A DNA stretch of 64,000 nucleotides from NCBI RefSeq assembly GCF_003609995.1, contig NZ_AP018786.1, positions 2,366,001-2,430,000 on the forward strand, given 5' to 3'. The translations under genes were made by a program, and so were the position numbers. Positions 1 to 8,384 of the stretch are shown piece by piece. Numbering within the stretch: position 1 is the first letter of the stretch; the number at the start of each line of letters is the position of its first letter. This DNA comes from Sutterella megalosphaeroides. GTDB lineage: Bacteria > Pseudomonadota > Gammaproteobacteria > Burkholderiales > Burkholderiaceae_F. The notes beneath the pieces were generated by a model. The model saw only the letters and a list, made by a program, of their open reading frames with translations, was not told the origin of the DNA and searched no databases.

Positions 1-2
1 TG

Positions 3-956
3 GGTCTCAACATCAAGGAAGACCTCGGAAACGGTATGGAAGTGAAGGGGTACCTCGAAAACGGCTTCACACTCGACGACGGGTCGCTCGACACCGAAGG
101 TCAGCTCTTCAACCGCCGTTCGATTCTCGCCGTCAAGGGCTCGTATGGCGAACTCGGTCTCGGGCGCATGGGTACCGTGCAGTCGACCGTGTCGCCCTAT
201 ACGATGGGCCTCATCAAGTACGACCCCTTCGGCACCTCCTACTCGCAGGCCTCGATCGGTTCGACCTTCGCAAACACGAGCCGCATCAACAACGGCATCA
301 CCTGGATTTCGCCTCAATGGAACGGCTGGAAGGTCGGCGCCACCTACGGGATGGGCGACTCCTCGGATGAAGAAAAGTGGCAGGACCGCAACCACACGCT
401 CGCGCTCGCCACGGACTACACGGGCGAAAACCTCTACGTGAGCTTTACGTTCGCGAACGTTCAGCGCGCCAACACGAGCACGACCGTGACCGACGACGCG
501 CAGCTCTACGGCACGGGCGGCTGGTTCCGCTTCGTTCCGTCCGCTCGTCTCTTCTGGGGCGTGCAGTACCAGAAGAGCTGGGCCTCCGCCGCGGGCGTGG
601 CCGCCTCCGATCTCTACGTCGATCCCGATGCCGAAACTCCCGAACACATCGACGGGATTTCGGGCGGTTTCGACGGCGTGAGCCTCCTGCTCGGCACCGA
701 TTACGTGACGGGTCCCCACAAGGTGATCGGCGGCGTGCAGTTCTTCGACGGCGAACTCGCCGACAACAAGGACGCCGACTACCGTCTGACGGTGCTTGCC
801 GCCGCGTACGAATACAAGTTCGCGAAGACCGTTTGGGGCTACGTCGCCGCGACCACCTCCTTCGGTTCGGGCGACCTCGTGAAGCGCAGCATCGCCGACG
901 CGGACTACGAAAACGACGCCTCCGAACTCATGGTCGGCATCAACTGGAACTTCTGA
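3..956 (+). CDS. Outer-membrane porin, 3' part (5' end outside window)
   Basis: The reading frame is open from the first bases of the window, so the true start lies upstream; 317 residues are visible. The product is a trimeric-type Gram-negative porin, a beta-barrel that lets small hydrophilic solutes cross the outer membrane. Evidence is the alternating polar/aromatic pattern of beta strands, the porin-like stretch NRRSILAVKGSYGELGLGR near the visible N-terminus, and a C-terminal Phe (ending WNF), the signal read by the BAM assembly machinery. An internal ATG at 36 is unlikely to be the start because barrel strands are already encoded before it. A stem-loop at 991-1009 and a terminator at 1058-1101 follow. 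The solute specificity cannot be told. Confidence 0.9.
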   Translation, partial: GLNIKEDLGNGMEVKGYLENGFTLDDGSLDTEGQLFNRRSILAVKGSYGELGLGRMGTVQSTVSPYTMGLIKYDPFGTSYSQASIGSTFANTSRINNGITWISPQWNGWKVGATYGMGDSSDEEKWQDRNHTLALATDYTGENLYVSFTFANVQRANTSTTVTDDAQLYGTGGWFRFVPSARLFWGVQYQKSWASAAGVAASDLYVDPDAETPEHIDGISGGFDGVSLLLGTDYVTGPHKVIGGVQFFDGELADNKDADYRLTVLAAAYEYKFAKTVWGYVAATTSFGSGDLVKRSIADADYENDASELMVGINWNF

Positions 957-1057
957 TCGAAGGGCCGACACCCGTCCCGAAACGACGAAAGGGCCCGAAT
1001 TCGGGCCTCTTTCGATCGTCGACCGTCGGTGAGGAAATAGGCATCGATTCCATCCGA

Positions 1058-1101
1058 CCTCCGGAAGACGCCCCTGCGGGTGCGTTTCCCGGAGGTTTTT
1101 T
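1058..1101 (+). terminator. Rho-independent terminator after porin gene
   Basis: Inverted repeat CCTCCGG / CCGGAGG with extra inner pairing, followed by six T. A second GC-rich palindrome (GGCCCGAATTCGGGCC) lies just upstream at 992-1007. Confidence 0.75.
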
Positions 1102-1177
1102 CTCGGGGCTCGCCAAGCGAAGCGAGCGCTTGCTTACGCCGATTACCTCGAGTTACACCGATCTTTCAAGGCCGCTC

Positions 1178-1783
1178 TCAGTAGCGCTCCGTGACGGCGT
1201 TGGTTCCGTCCAGAATCGCCGCCTTGCCGTTTCCTTCCCAGGCACGAATCGCTTTTTCAAGCTTCTCGTCCATGCTTTGCTGGTTCGCGGCGATCCAGAC
1301 GTTCAGACTTTCGTTGGGTTCGACGAGCTTGCAGCCTTCGATGTCTTTGATGAAGCGCCCGCTCTTCAATTCGTCGGCGGAAAGCGGGCGGAAGGCGAAA
1401 CGCGCCTTCATGAGCCCGAGTCGAGGCGAGACGGAGACGTAGTAGCGGCGGTTCGGATCGAGTCGGGCGCGCAAAAGGTTCGAGCTTTCGCCGCCGACCA
1501 CAAACGCGTAGTCGCCAGGCTCCAGCACCTGCTCGATCTTGTGACCCGATTCGAGAATGCCGATCGTTTCGGCCTTCCCATCCTTCTCGTACGCGATCGG
1601 CGCGGAAATGGCCATCCCGACATAGCTCGCGCGATAGAAGGTGACGACGCTCTTGCCGGCCGTAGCAACGCGCGCGACCGGCGCGTCGGCGGCGGCTTCG
1701 ACGGGTTGCATGTAGCGGTAGGTCGAGCAGCCGCTCAAAAGCATCGCGCCCATGGCAAGGGAAAGGAGAAGTTTGACGTTCAT
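1178..1783 (-). CDS. Putative lipoprotein, DUF2846-like
   Basis: A 201-aa exported protein. The start at 1783 is preceded by AGGAG at a good distance and opens a signal peptide with lipobox LSGC (Cys near residue 19), so it should be lipid-anchored. The body contains a VVTFYRASYVG strand, a PGDYAFVVGG motif and YYVSVSPRLG, resembling the DUF2846 family of small lipoproteins of unknown role. The frame is open further upstream, but that extension has no ribosome-binding site and would bury the signal peptide. It faces the porin gene convergently and is monocistronic. The biochemical function is unknown; the family assignment is from remembered sequence pattern only. Confidence 0.75.
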   Translation of the reverse strand: MNVKLLLSLAMGAMLLSGCSTYRYMQPVEAAADAPVARVATAGKSVVTFYRASYVGMAISAPIAYEKDGKAETIGILESGHKIEQVLEPGDYAFVVGGESSNLLRARLDPNRRYYVSVSPRLGLMKARFAFRPLSADELKSGRFIKDIEGCKLVEPNESLNVWIAANQQSMDEKLEKAIRAWEGNGKAAILDGTNAVTERY

Positions 1784-1877
1784 GAAAACTCCTGAGGAGG
1801 TTGGTGGTGGTGAAAAAACGAGGGAATCGTGGAACAAAGCGAATAGGCGGGCGCCTTGCGGCGTCTGCCGACACACA

Positions 1878-1916
1878 AAGCCCCGCTTTCCTATCCATTC
1901 GGAAAACGGGGCTTTT
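1878..1916 (-). terminator. Terminator after nitroreductase pair
   Basis: Stem AAAGCCCCG / CGGGGCTTTT with further pairing inside (TTTCC / GGAAA). It lies just past the stop of the nitroreductase at 1940. The T-tract is short on both strands, so it may act in both directions. Confidence 0.5.
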
Positions 1917-1939
1917 AGAGTAAGCGACGACTTACTTCA

Positions 1940-2599
1940 TCAAAGCATCGTCACGACCGCATCCTTCGGGAAGCGGCTCTTCGGACGCATGGCGTTCGAG
2001 TCGTTTTCGGCACGGTAGCCGAGCGCGAGCGCGACCACCGAACGGCGCTTTTCGGCACGAAGACCGAAGTCTTCGTCGAATCGATCGAAGAAGAGTCCGC
2101 CCAAAACGGTCGAGTCGATCCCGAGTTCGGCCGCGGCGAGCGTCGCAAAGCCGAGCGCGATGTGCGCCTGCTCGGAGGCCCATCGCTCGCCCGATGCTTC
2201 GGTACGGCAGTAGTTGAGCACGGCGCCGCGCCGCAGCGCGTCGATGTCTTCGAAGGCCGTCCCCGGAGCGAAGCGCCCGTCCGCCTTTTCCGCCTCGAGC
2301 AGGCGGTCAAGGTACGCGGGGTTCGTGAGGTCCTTTTCGATCGCAAAGACGATCACGCAATCGGCATCGCGCACGCGCTCCGCGTTGAAGTCCTTCACGG
2401 AAGGCATGAGGCGCGCCTTCGCTTCGGGCGAACGTACGACATAGAAGTGCCACGGCTGGATGTTGACCGAGGAGGGCGCAAGACGCAACACTTCAAGAAG
2501 CGCGTCGAGCCGATCGTCGGGAATGCGACGCGCCGGATCGTAGTGCTTCGCGGTGTAGCGCGAACGCATGCGCGCCAACAGGTTTTCGACGTCGCTCAT
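1940..2599 (-). CDS. Nitroreductase-family FMN oxidoreductase (second of tandem pair)
   Basis: A 219-aa member of the FMN-dependent nitroreductase family, which uses NAD(P)H to reduce nitro groups, quinones or flavins as a cytoplasmic dimer. Recognised by the N-terminal RYTAKHYDPARRIP segment (FMN phosphate contact), LRLAPSSVNIQPWHFYVV, and the C-terminal GYRAENDSNAMRPKSRF tail typical of NfsB-like proteins. It starts 3 bp after the stop of a paralogue (2603-3244) and is surely cotranscribed with it. The two share the RYT-KHY, LAPSSVN-QPW and C-terminal GYRAENDSNA-RPKSR motifs, so they arose by tandem duplication. The substrate is not predictable. Confidence 0.88.
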   Translation of the reverse strand: MSDVENLLARMRSRYTAKHYDPARRIPDDRLDALLEVLRLAPSSVNIQPWHFYVVRSPEAKARLMPSVKDFNAERVRDADCVIVFAIEKDLTNPAYLDRLLEAEKADGRFAPGTAFEDIDALRRGAVLNYCRTEASGERWASEQAHIALGFATLAAAELGIDSTVLGGLFFDRFDEDFGLRAEKRRSVVALALGYRAENDSNAMRPKSRFPKDAVVTML

Positions 2600-2602
2600 C
2601 GA

Positions 2603-3244
2603 TTACACCTCGCGAACGATTTCCGTGAGCGCCAGACGGGACTTCGGACGCGTCGCGTTCGAGTCGTTTTCGGCGCGGTACCCGAGACTCACGGCCGCAA
2701 CGACCTTGAGGCCCTGCGACTTCGTGTCGAGAATACGATCGAGTTCGGCGCAGTCGATCCCTTCGAGCGCGGTCGAGTCGATGCCGTAGCTTTCGGCGGC
2801 GGCAAGCAAAAAGCCCATCGCGATGTAGCTCTGAGCCTGCTCCCAGGCGTGGAGCGACTCGGGCGTTTCGGAGTGCAGACCGACGAAGTGGCGACGCCCC
2901 GCGTCGAGCCCTTCGATCTTCGTTTCGTCGGCGTAGCGCCCGTCGGCGATTTCCTTGTCAAGCACGCGCTTGAACATCGCTTCGTCGTACGCGTCGCGGA
3001 TCGTAAAGACGATCACGTCGCTCGCGAGCGTCACGCGCTCGCGGTTGAAGTCGAGAATCGCCGGAAGAAGCTTTTCCTTCTGCTCGGCCGTGCGGGCGTG
3101 GAAGTACACCCAGGGCTGCGAATTCACGGACGAAGGCGCGAGGCGCAGCACTTCGAAGAGCTTCTCCATCGTTTCGCGCGGAATCGCTTTCCCGCTGTAG
3201 TGCTTCGTCGTGTAGCGGGTGCGGGCGAGTTCAACAAAGTCCAT
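2603..3244 (-). CDS. Nitroreductase-family FMN oxidoreductase (first of tandem pair)
   Basis: A 213-aa FMN-dependent nitroreductase-like enzyme, paralogous to the next gene. The start at 3244 has a strong AGGAGGG ribosome-binding site eight bases upstream; the longer open frame has none. Motifs: RYTTKHYSGKAIP at the N-terminus, LAPSSVNSQPWVYF, and GYRAENDSNATRPKSR at the C-terminus. Together the two genes form a two-gene operon divergent from the 2-aminoethylphosphonate operon, with 323 bp between the start codons. Likely roles are reduction of nitro compounds, quinones or azo dyes; the family is too broad to name a substrate. Confidence 0.88.
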   Translation of the reverse strand: MDFVELARTRYTTKHYSGKAIPRETMEKLFEVLRLAPSSVNSQPWVYFHARTAEQKEKLLPAILDFNRERVTLASDVIVFTIRDAYDEAMFKRVLDKEIADGRYADETKIEGLDAGRRHFVGLHSETPESLHAWEQAQSYIAMGFLLAAAESYGIDSTALEGIDCAELDRILDTKSQGLKVVAAVSLGYRAENDSNATRPKSRLALTEIVREV

Positions 3245-3486
3245 TTGAAATCCCTCCTGTAGGAACCGTCGGACACCGGGAGCTCCGTTGCGAACGTGAC
3301 GAACGGAAAGTCCCCGGAAAGGTTCAGTTCTCCCCAATCTTCGCACAGTGCGGGTTTTCCGGCACACCACCCGCGGTACGTGTTCGTGCGCTTCGAGGGG
3401 CCGCAACACCTCCCGACAAGCATCTCAAGCCCCGTCATGAAATCGTCATGACGTCTTAACGAAAGGATTACCGAACCGATACCGAA

Positions 3487-3520
3487 CCGTCACGGTTCTG
3501 TCACGAGGCCTCCCGATAAT
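3487..3520 (+). promoter_or_regulatory. Pho box and -10 element of the 2-AEP operon
   Basis: Direct repeats CCGTCAC and CTGTCAC separated by four bases (11-bp period, 3487-3504) match the PhoB consensus CTGTCAT-N4-CTGTCAY. A -10-like GATAAT lies 10 bp downstream at 3515-3520, the geometry of PhoB-activated promoters in which the box replaces the -35. The first gene starts about 40 nt after the predicted transcript start. The repeats are seen directly; PhoB binding is inferred. Confidence 0.75.
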
Positions 3521-3567
3521 GGCCCCTGTTTTACCGCATCCCTCGATCTTCGCATCGCTTTCGACCC

Positions 3568-4368
3568 ATGCTCGAGCTCAAAAACATCACCAAGCGCTAC
3601 GCCGACCGCACGATTCTCGCCGACGTCAATCTCTCGATCCGCAAGGGCGAGATCGTTTCGATCCTCGGTCCCTCGGGTTGCGGCAAAACGACGCTCCTCA
3701 ACCTCATTCTCGGTCTCACGGACATCACGTCGGGGCGTCTCGTCTACGACGGCGAAGACCTCACCGACGTGCCGATGGAAAAGCGCGGCTTCAACATCGT
3801 CTTTCAGGACTACGCGCTCTTTCCGAACCTTAACGCCCGCGAAAACATCACGTACGGTCTCAGAAACTTCCCCGACCGTTCGAGCCCCGAGGAGGTGGAC
3901 GAACTGATCGACCTCCTCGGGCTTCGGCGCCACCTCGATCAGTCCGTCGACTCGCTCTCGGGCGGTCAGAAGCAGCGCGTCGCGCTCGCGCGCACGCTCG
4001 TCATGAAGCCGCGCCTTCTGCTTCTTGACGAACCGCTCTCGGCCCTCGACGGCCTCATCAAAGAGTCGATCAAAGACCGCATCAAAACGATCGCCCGTCA
4101 GTTCGAACTCACGACCCTCATCGTGACGCACGACCCCGAAGAAGCGCTCACGCTCTCCGACAAGGTGCTCGTCATCAACGAAGGCCGGATCGCGCAGTTC
4201 GCTTCGCCCGTCGAAATCATGGCGAACCCCGCAGACGACTTCATCCGCCGCTTCATCCTTTCGCAGTTGACGATCAAGCGCGACAACATCTTCCGCCTCT
4301 TCGGGACGAGCCATCGCACGACGCCCGCCCTCAACCAGGCGCCCGCGCTGCGCTCCGAAGCGATGTAA
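3568..4368 (+). CDS. phnT: ABC transporter ATP-binding protein, 2-aminoethylphosphonate type
   Basis: A 266-aa ATPase energising uptake through the inner-membrane permease encoded next. Walker A GPSGCGKTT is at residues 35-43, the signature LSGGQKQR near 131, Walker B LLLLDEP near 152 and the switch VTHD near 189. It belongs to the FbpC/PotA-like importer class but is short, lacking the long C-terminal regulatory domain. Assignment to 2-AEP rests on the operon: fused permease, binding protein, PhnW and PhnX follow. No clear Shine-Dalgarno precedes the ATG, odd for a first gene. The permease starts 10 bp after its stop. It is close to the alternative (fused-permease) 2-AEP transporter type rather than Salmonella PhnSTUV. 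Confidence 0.85.
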   Translation: MLELKNITKRYADRTILADVNLSIRKGEIVSILGPSGCGKTTLLNLILGLTDITSGRLVYDGEDLTDVPMEKRGFNIVFQDYALFPNLNARENITYGLRNFPDRSSPEEVDELIDLLGLRRHLDQSVDSLSGGQKQRVALARTLVMKPRLLLLDEPLSALDGLIKESIKDRIKTIARQFELTTLIVTHDPEEALTLSDKVLVINEGRIAQFASPVEIMANPADDFIRRFILSQLTIKRDNIFRLFGTSHRTTPALNQAPALRSEAM

Positions 4369-4378
4369 GGAGAGCCCG

Positions 4379-6049
4379 ATGTCGACCGCTTTTGCCGGAA
4401 TTCTCGGGTCGGGCTCCGCGCGTTCGGGCGCCCGCATCGAGTACCGCATCGCCTTTGCGGCGATCGTTCTTCTGCTCGGGGCCGCACTCCTTTACCCGAT
4501 CGCCACCGTCTTCTGGCAGTCCGTCGTGAAGGACGGCGCCTTCACGCTCTTGCACTGGACGACGCTTCTTGCGAAACCCTCCTTCCGGGAGATGATCGGC
4601 AACAGCTTTCTCGTCGCGGGTCTCTCGGCCCTGTGCTCGGCCGTGATCGCCTTTTTCGCCGCCTACGGGCTCACGTTTTCGAACGTTCACCCGAAGGTCA
4701 AGCGCCTGATGCACGTCGTGCTCCTTCTGCCGCTTTTTCTTCCCTCGATCACGTACGGCTTTGCGGTCATTTATTCGTTCGGCCGCATGGGGCTCGTGAG
4801 CCAGTTGCTGGGGCAGCTGCCTTTCTCGATTTACGGCTTCTGGGGGCTTCTGATCACGGATATCGTTTACACGCTCCCGCCCGCCTTTCTCGTTCTCTAC
4901 AACGCCTTTCGCTACGTCGACCGGCGCTTCGTGATCGTCTCGCGCGTCATGGGCGACTCGCCCTTACGCACCTTCTGGCAGACGGCGCTTCGCCCGACGC
5001 TCGGCGCCTGCGTGTCCGCGTTCGTACTCGCCTTCTTTCTCGCCTTCACCGACTTCGGCATTCCCGTTTCGATTGCGGGCGAATACGAAGTGATCGCCAC
5101 GGCGCTTTATTCGACCATGATGGGCGCGGTACCCGACTTTGGCGCGGGTGCGGTGATTGCGATTTCGATGCTCGTTCCGTCGGCTGCGGCCGTGCTTCTT
5201 CTGAAGCGCGCCGACCGGCTCAACTTCCGCTACAACCAGATTTCCGACGCGGCACCCGTGGAAAACCGCCTGCGCGACGCGCTCTGTCTTCTCTATTTCG
5301 CCGCAATCGGGTTCGTGCTTCTGTCGATCTTCGCGGTGATCTTCGTCGTGCCGTTCGTCGAATTCTGGCCCTACAAGCCCGTCTTCACCCTGGAGCACGT
5401 CAAGAGCGTCCTCTTCGAAGGGGACGTCTGGCCCCTCTACCTTCGCTCGATCGGCGTGGCGCTCGTTTCCGCCGCGATCGGTACGCTCGTTGCGTTCACG
5501 GCCGGGATGATCCGGGCGCGATCGGATTTGTCGGAGCGCTGCCGCACGGCGATGGACGGCTTTGCGATCCTCACCTCGACGCTGCCCGGCATGGTGCTCG
5601 GCGTCGGCTACCTCTTCGCCTTCAGCGGGACGCCTCTGCAAAACTCGCTCGCCATTCTCATTCTCGCCAACCTCGTGCACTTCCTCGCGACGCCCTACCT
5701 CATGTCGACGACGGCACTCTCGAAGATGAACGCCCGCTGGGAGACGACCGCACAGCTGATGGGCGACTCCTGGATGAAGAGCGTTCTGCGCATTCTCGTG
5801 CCGAACGCGAAAACGACGCTCATCCAGATGTTCGAAACGTACTTCATCAATTCGATGGTGACGATCTCGGCAATCGTCTTCCTGACGGGCACCCGCACGA
5901 TGGTGCTCACGACCCGGATCAAAGAGCTTCAGTACTACGAACGGTTCGATGCGATCTTCGTCCTGTCGCTCCTCATTTTCCTCACGAACGTCGTCGCGAA
6001 ACTCATCCTCGACCGTCTGGCCGAACGTTCCGCCCGGCACTCGCACTAA
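4379..6049 (+). CDS. phnU: ABC transporter permease, fused two-domain, 2-aminoethylphosphonate type
   Basis: A 556-aa inner-membrane protein made of two fused permease halves, each with about six membrane spans. Each half carries an EAA-like cytoplasmic loop that docks the ATPase: VSRVMGDSPLRTFWQTALRP near residues 188-207 and a matching AQLMGDSWMKSVLRILVP near 455-473. Fused permeases of this length are typical of the putative 2-AEP transporters that sit with phnW and phnX, and of FbpB-like iron transporters; the neighbours favour 2-AEP. It lies between the ATPase (10 bp upstream) and the binding protein gene (64 bp downstream). Confidence 0.85.
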   Translation: MSTAFAGILGSGSARSGARIEYRIAFAAIVLLLGAALLYPIATVFWQSVVKDGAFTLLHWTTLLAKPSFREMIGNSFLVAGLSALCSAVIAFFAAYGLTFSNVHPKVKRLMHVVLLLPLFLPSITYGFAVIYSFGRMGLVSQLLGQLPFSIYGFWGLLITDIVYTLPPAFLVLYNAFRYVDRRFVIVSRVMGDSPLRTFWQTALRPTLGACVSAFVLAFFLAFTDFGIPVSIAGEYEVIATALYSTMMGAVPDFGAGAVIAISMLVPSAAAVLLLKRADRLNFRYNQISDAAPVENRLRDALCLLYFAAIGFVLLSIFAVIFVVPFVEFWPYKPVFTLEHVKSVLFEGDVWPLYLRSIGVALVSAAIGTLVAFTAGMIRARSDLSERCRTAMDGFAILTSTLPGMVLGVGYLFAFSGTPLQNSLAILILANLVHFLATPYLMSTTALSKMNARWETTAQLMGDSWMKSVLRILVPNAKTTLIQMFETYFINSMVTISAIVFLTGTRTMVLTTRIKELQYYERFDAIFVLSLLIFLTNVVAKLILDRLAERSARHSH

Positions 6050-6113
6050 CCCGAAACCGCGAACGCACGTCGTTCGAAAACCCCTCATTTCCCCTCAAAA
6101 GGAACAACGCACC

Positions 6114-7133
6114 ATGACCACGCTTTCCACGGTTGCCCGCACGACCCTCCTCGCTTCGGTTGTTTTGGGCCTGGCCGCCTGCAACAACACCGACACGACG
6201 AAGAACGCCCCGGAAGCGGCCGCGAAAACCGCCGAAGCCGCGCCCGTCGTCATCTACACGAACGCCGACGAAGAAGCTCAGCAGGCGATGAAAAACGCCC
6301 TCGACAAAAACGGTCTCAAGGGCGCCTACCTGATGCAGGGCTTCGGCACCTCGGAATTGGGCGGCAAGCTCGTCGCCGAAGGCAAAGCGATCGAAGCCGA
6401 CGTCGTCACGATCAGCACGTACTACCTCGAGTCGCTCCAGAAGCAGAAGTCGATGTTTGCGCCTCTCGGCTTTGCCGTTGAAACGCTCTCGCCCGTCCCC
6501 GACTACTACGCGCCGATTCTCGGCAACTGCGGGGCGCTCTTCGTGAACACCGAAGTGCTCAAGGCCGACGGCCTCAAGGCCCCGACCTCGATCGAAGAGC
6601 TCGCCGATCCCGTCTATGCGGGTCACATCTCGGTGCCCGACATCACCGGTTCCTCTACCTCCTGGCTGATGACCCAGGCGATGATCGCCGCCAAGGGCGA
6701 AGAGGCGGGTGCCGCCGTCATCCGCCAGATCGAAAAGAACGCGGGCGCGCATCTTGAAAAGTCGGGGTCCGCTCCCTTGAAGAAGATCCGCGCGGGTGAA
6801 GTGGCCGTGGGCTTCGGGCTGCGCCACCAGGCCGTGGCCGACAAAGCAAAGGGCCTCCCCGTCGACTACGTCGACCCGAAGGAAGGGAATTTCACGCTCT
6901 ACGAAGCCGCGGCCGTGGTCGACAAGGGCGAGAAGACCAACCCCAACGCCCGCAAGGTGGTTGAAACGATCGTGAAGTTCGGTCGCCCCGAACTCCTCAC
7001 CTACTACCCGGTTGCCCTCTACAAGGGCGAAACCGTGACGGCCGACAACAAGCCCGCGCATCCCGCGAGCTTCTCCGAACCCCTCACGGTCGAACTCCTT
7101 CAGAAGCACCAGAAGCTCGTGAAGGGCGAATAA
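6114..7133 (+). CDS. phnS: Substrate-binding lipoprotein of the 2-aminoethylphosphonate transporter
   Basis: A 339-aa extracytoplasmic solute-binding protein. The start at 6114 follows AAAAGGAAC and begins a signal peptide ending in lipobox LAAC (Cys 23), so it is probably anchored by lipid in the periplasm. An Ala-rich linker leads to VIYTNADEEAQQAMKNAL, the opening strand of family-1/iron-type binding proteins, and a C-terminal domain with YYPVALYKGE. The open frame upstream of 6114 overlaps the permease gene and is spurious. A terminator-like hairpin follows the stop (7153-7183), which would keep this gene's message above that of the enzymes downstream. 2-AEP as ligand is inferred from phnW and phnX. 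Confidence 0.85.
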   Translation: MTTLSTVARTTLLASVVLGLAACNNTDTTKNAPEAAAKTAEAAPVVIYTNADEEAQQAMKNALDKNGLKGAYLMQGFGTSELGGKLVAEGKAIEADVVTISTYYLESLQKQKSMFAPLGFAVETLSPVPDYYAPILGNCGALFVNTEVLKADGLKAPTSIEELADPVYAGHISVPDITGSSTSWLMTQAMIAAKGEEAGAAVIRQIEKNAGAHLEKSGSAPLKKIRAGEVAVGFGLRHQAVADKAKGLPVDYVDPKEGNFTLYEAAAVVDKGEKTNPNARKVVETIVKFGRPELLTYYPVALYKGETVTADNKPAHPASFSEPLTVELLQKHQKLVKGE

Positions 7134-7152
7134 CGCCTCACGGAGCCGTGCC

Positions 7153-7183
7153 GCCCGGCGCACGCGCGCCGGGCCGCTTTTTT
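7153..7183 (+). terminator. Intra-operon attenuating terminator between phnS and phnW
   Basis: Perfect nine-base-pair stem GCCCGGCGC-ACGC-GCGCCGGGC followed closely by six T. It sits inside the operon; partial read-through would give more binding protein than enzyme. Confidence 0.65.
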
Positions 7184-7226
7184 CCGATTTTTTCTTTTCA
7201 TTCGCTTTTCTTCTTTTTCAACCGCC

Positions 7227-8336
7227 ATGTCGAACCGCGACCCCAACACCTACAAGCTCCTCACCCCCGGCCCTCTCACCACCACCCTCACGGTGCGCGA
7301 AGCGATGCTCGTCGACCGCTGCACCTGGGACGACGACTACAAGTCGATGACGCAGGACATCCGCGCGCGTCTTCTCAAAATCGCGCACGCGGGCGACGAC
7401 TACACGGCGGTCCTCATGCAGGGCTCGGGCACGTTCGGCGTCGAATCCGTGCTGAGTTCGCTCCCCGGTGCGAACGATCATGTGCTCGTTCTCGTCAACG
7501 GCGCCTACTCGAAGCGCATGTGCGAAATCCTCGCCCGTCACAAGATCGCCCACACGGCGCTCGAATTCGACTGGGCCGAAACGCCCGACACCGCCGCGGT
7601 CGAAGCGCACCTTGCCGCGCACCCCGAAGTGACGATGGTTTCGATGGTGCACAACGAAACGACGACGGGTCTTTTGAACGACATAGAGTCGGTCGCCCGC
7701 GTCGTGAAGGCGGCCGGCCGCACGATGATCGTCGACGCGATGAGCTCCTTCGGTGCCGTCGACATCGACGTCCCGGGGCTCGACCTCGACGTTGTCGTCT
7801 CCTCGGCCAACAAGTGCATTCAGGGCGTCCCGGGCTTTTCCTTCGTCATCGTGAAGAAAGCCGTGCTCGAAGCCTCGAAGGGCAACGCCCGCACGCTTTC
7901 GCTCGACCTCTACGACCAGTGGGCAACCCTGGAAAAAGACGGCGGCAAGTGGCGCTACACCTCGCCCACGCACGTCGTGGCGGCCTTCCATCAGGCGCTC
8001 CTCGAACTCGAGGCCGAAGGGGGCGTTGCCGCCCGCGGGAAGCGCTACGCCGAAATGAACCGCCGTCTGCGCGAAGGGATGGAAAAGCTCGGCTTCAGGG
8101 CCTACGTGACACCCGAACACCAGGGGCCGATCATCACGACCTTCTTCTACCCGTCGGACGACTTTTCGTTCGACGACATGTACGCGGCACTCAAACGCGA
8201 AGGCTATGTGATCTACCCCGGGAAGCTCACCGAACGCCCGAGCTTCCGTCTCGGCAACATCGGTGAAATTCACGCCGAAGACGTCGAAGCAATTCTCGAA
8301 CTCTTCTCGAAGTACACGGCCTCGCACCGCGCCTGA
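7227..8336 (+). CDS. phnW: 2-aminoethylphosphonate--pyruvate transaminase
   Basis: A 369-aa PLP-dependent class-V aminotransferase moving the amino group of 2-AEP to pyruvate, giving phosphonoacetaldehyde and alanine in the cytoplasm. Diagnostic stretches are the N-terminal LLTPGPLTTTLTVREAM, the MQGSGTFGVE loop, VHNETTTGLLNDI and the PLP lysine in SSANKCIQGVPG (Lys 196). The length fits PhnW (about 365-370 aa). It is followed 48 bp later by phnX, whose product consumes phosphonoacetaldehyde, so the two form the complete hydrolytic 2-AEP pathway, and the transporter genes lie upstream under a Pho box. Confidence 0.95.
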   Translation: MSNRDPNTYKLLTPGPLTTTLTVREAMLVDRCTWDDDYKSMTQDIRARLLKIAHAGDDYTAVLMQGSGTFGVESVLSSLPGANDHVLVLVNGAYSKRMCEILARHKIAHTALEFDWAETPDTAAVEAHLAAHPEVTMVSMVHNETTTGLLNDIESVARVVKAAGRTMIVDAMSSFGAVDIDVPGLDLDVVVSSANKCIQGVPGFSFVIVKKAVLEASKGNARTLSLDLYDQWATLEKDGGKWRYTSPTHVVAAFHQALLELEAEGGVAARGKRYAEMNRRLREGMEKLGFRAYVTPEHQGPIITTFFYPSDDFSFDDMYAALKREGYVIYPGKLTERPSFRLGNIGEIHAEDVEAILELFSKYTASHRA

Positions 8337-8384
8337 CGCGCTCCGTCCCCGCAAGAAACCCGATAACACACCAAGGAATCACAC

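Noticed and set aside
1752-2018. Small plus-strand ORF of 88 codons between the lipoprotein and nitroreductase genes
   Set aside because: It overlaps the start of the lipoprotein gene and the end of the nitroreductase gene in antisense, contains a terminator, and has no recognisable protein features.
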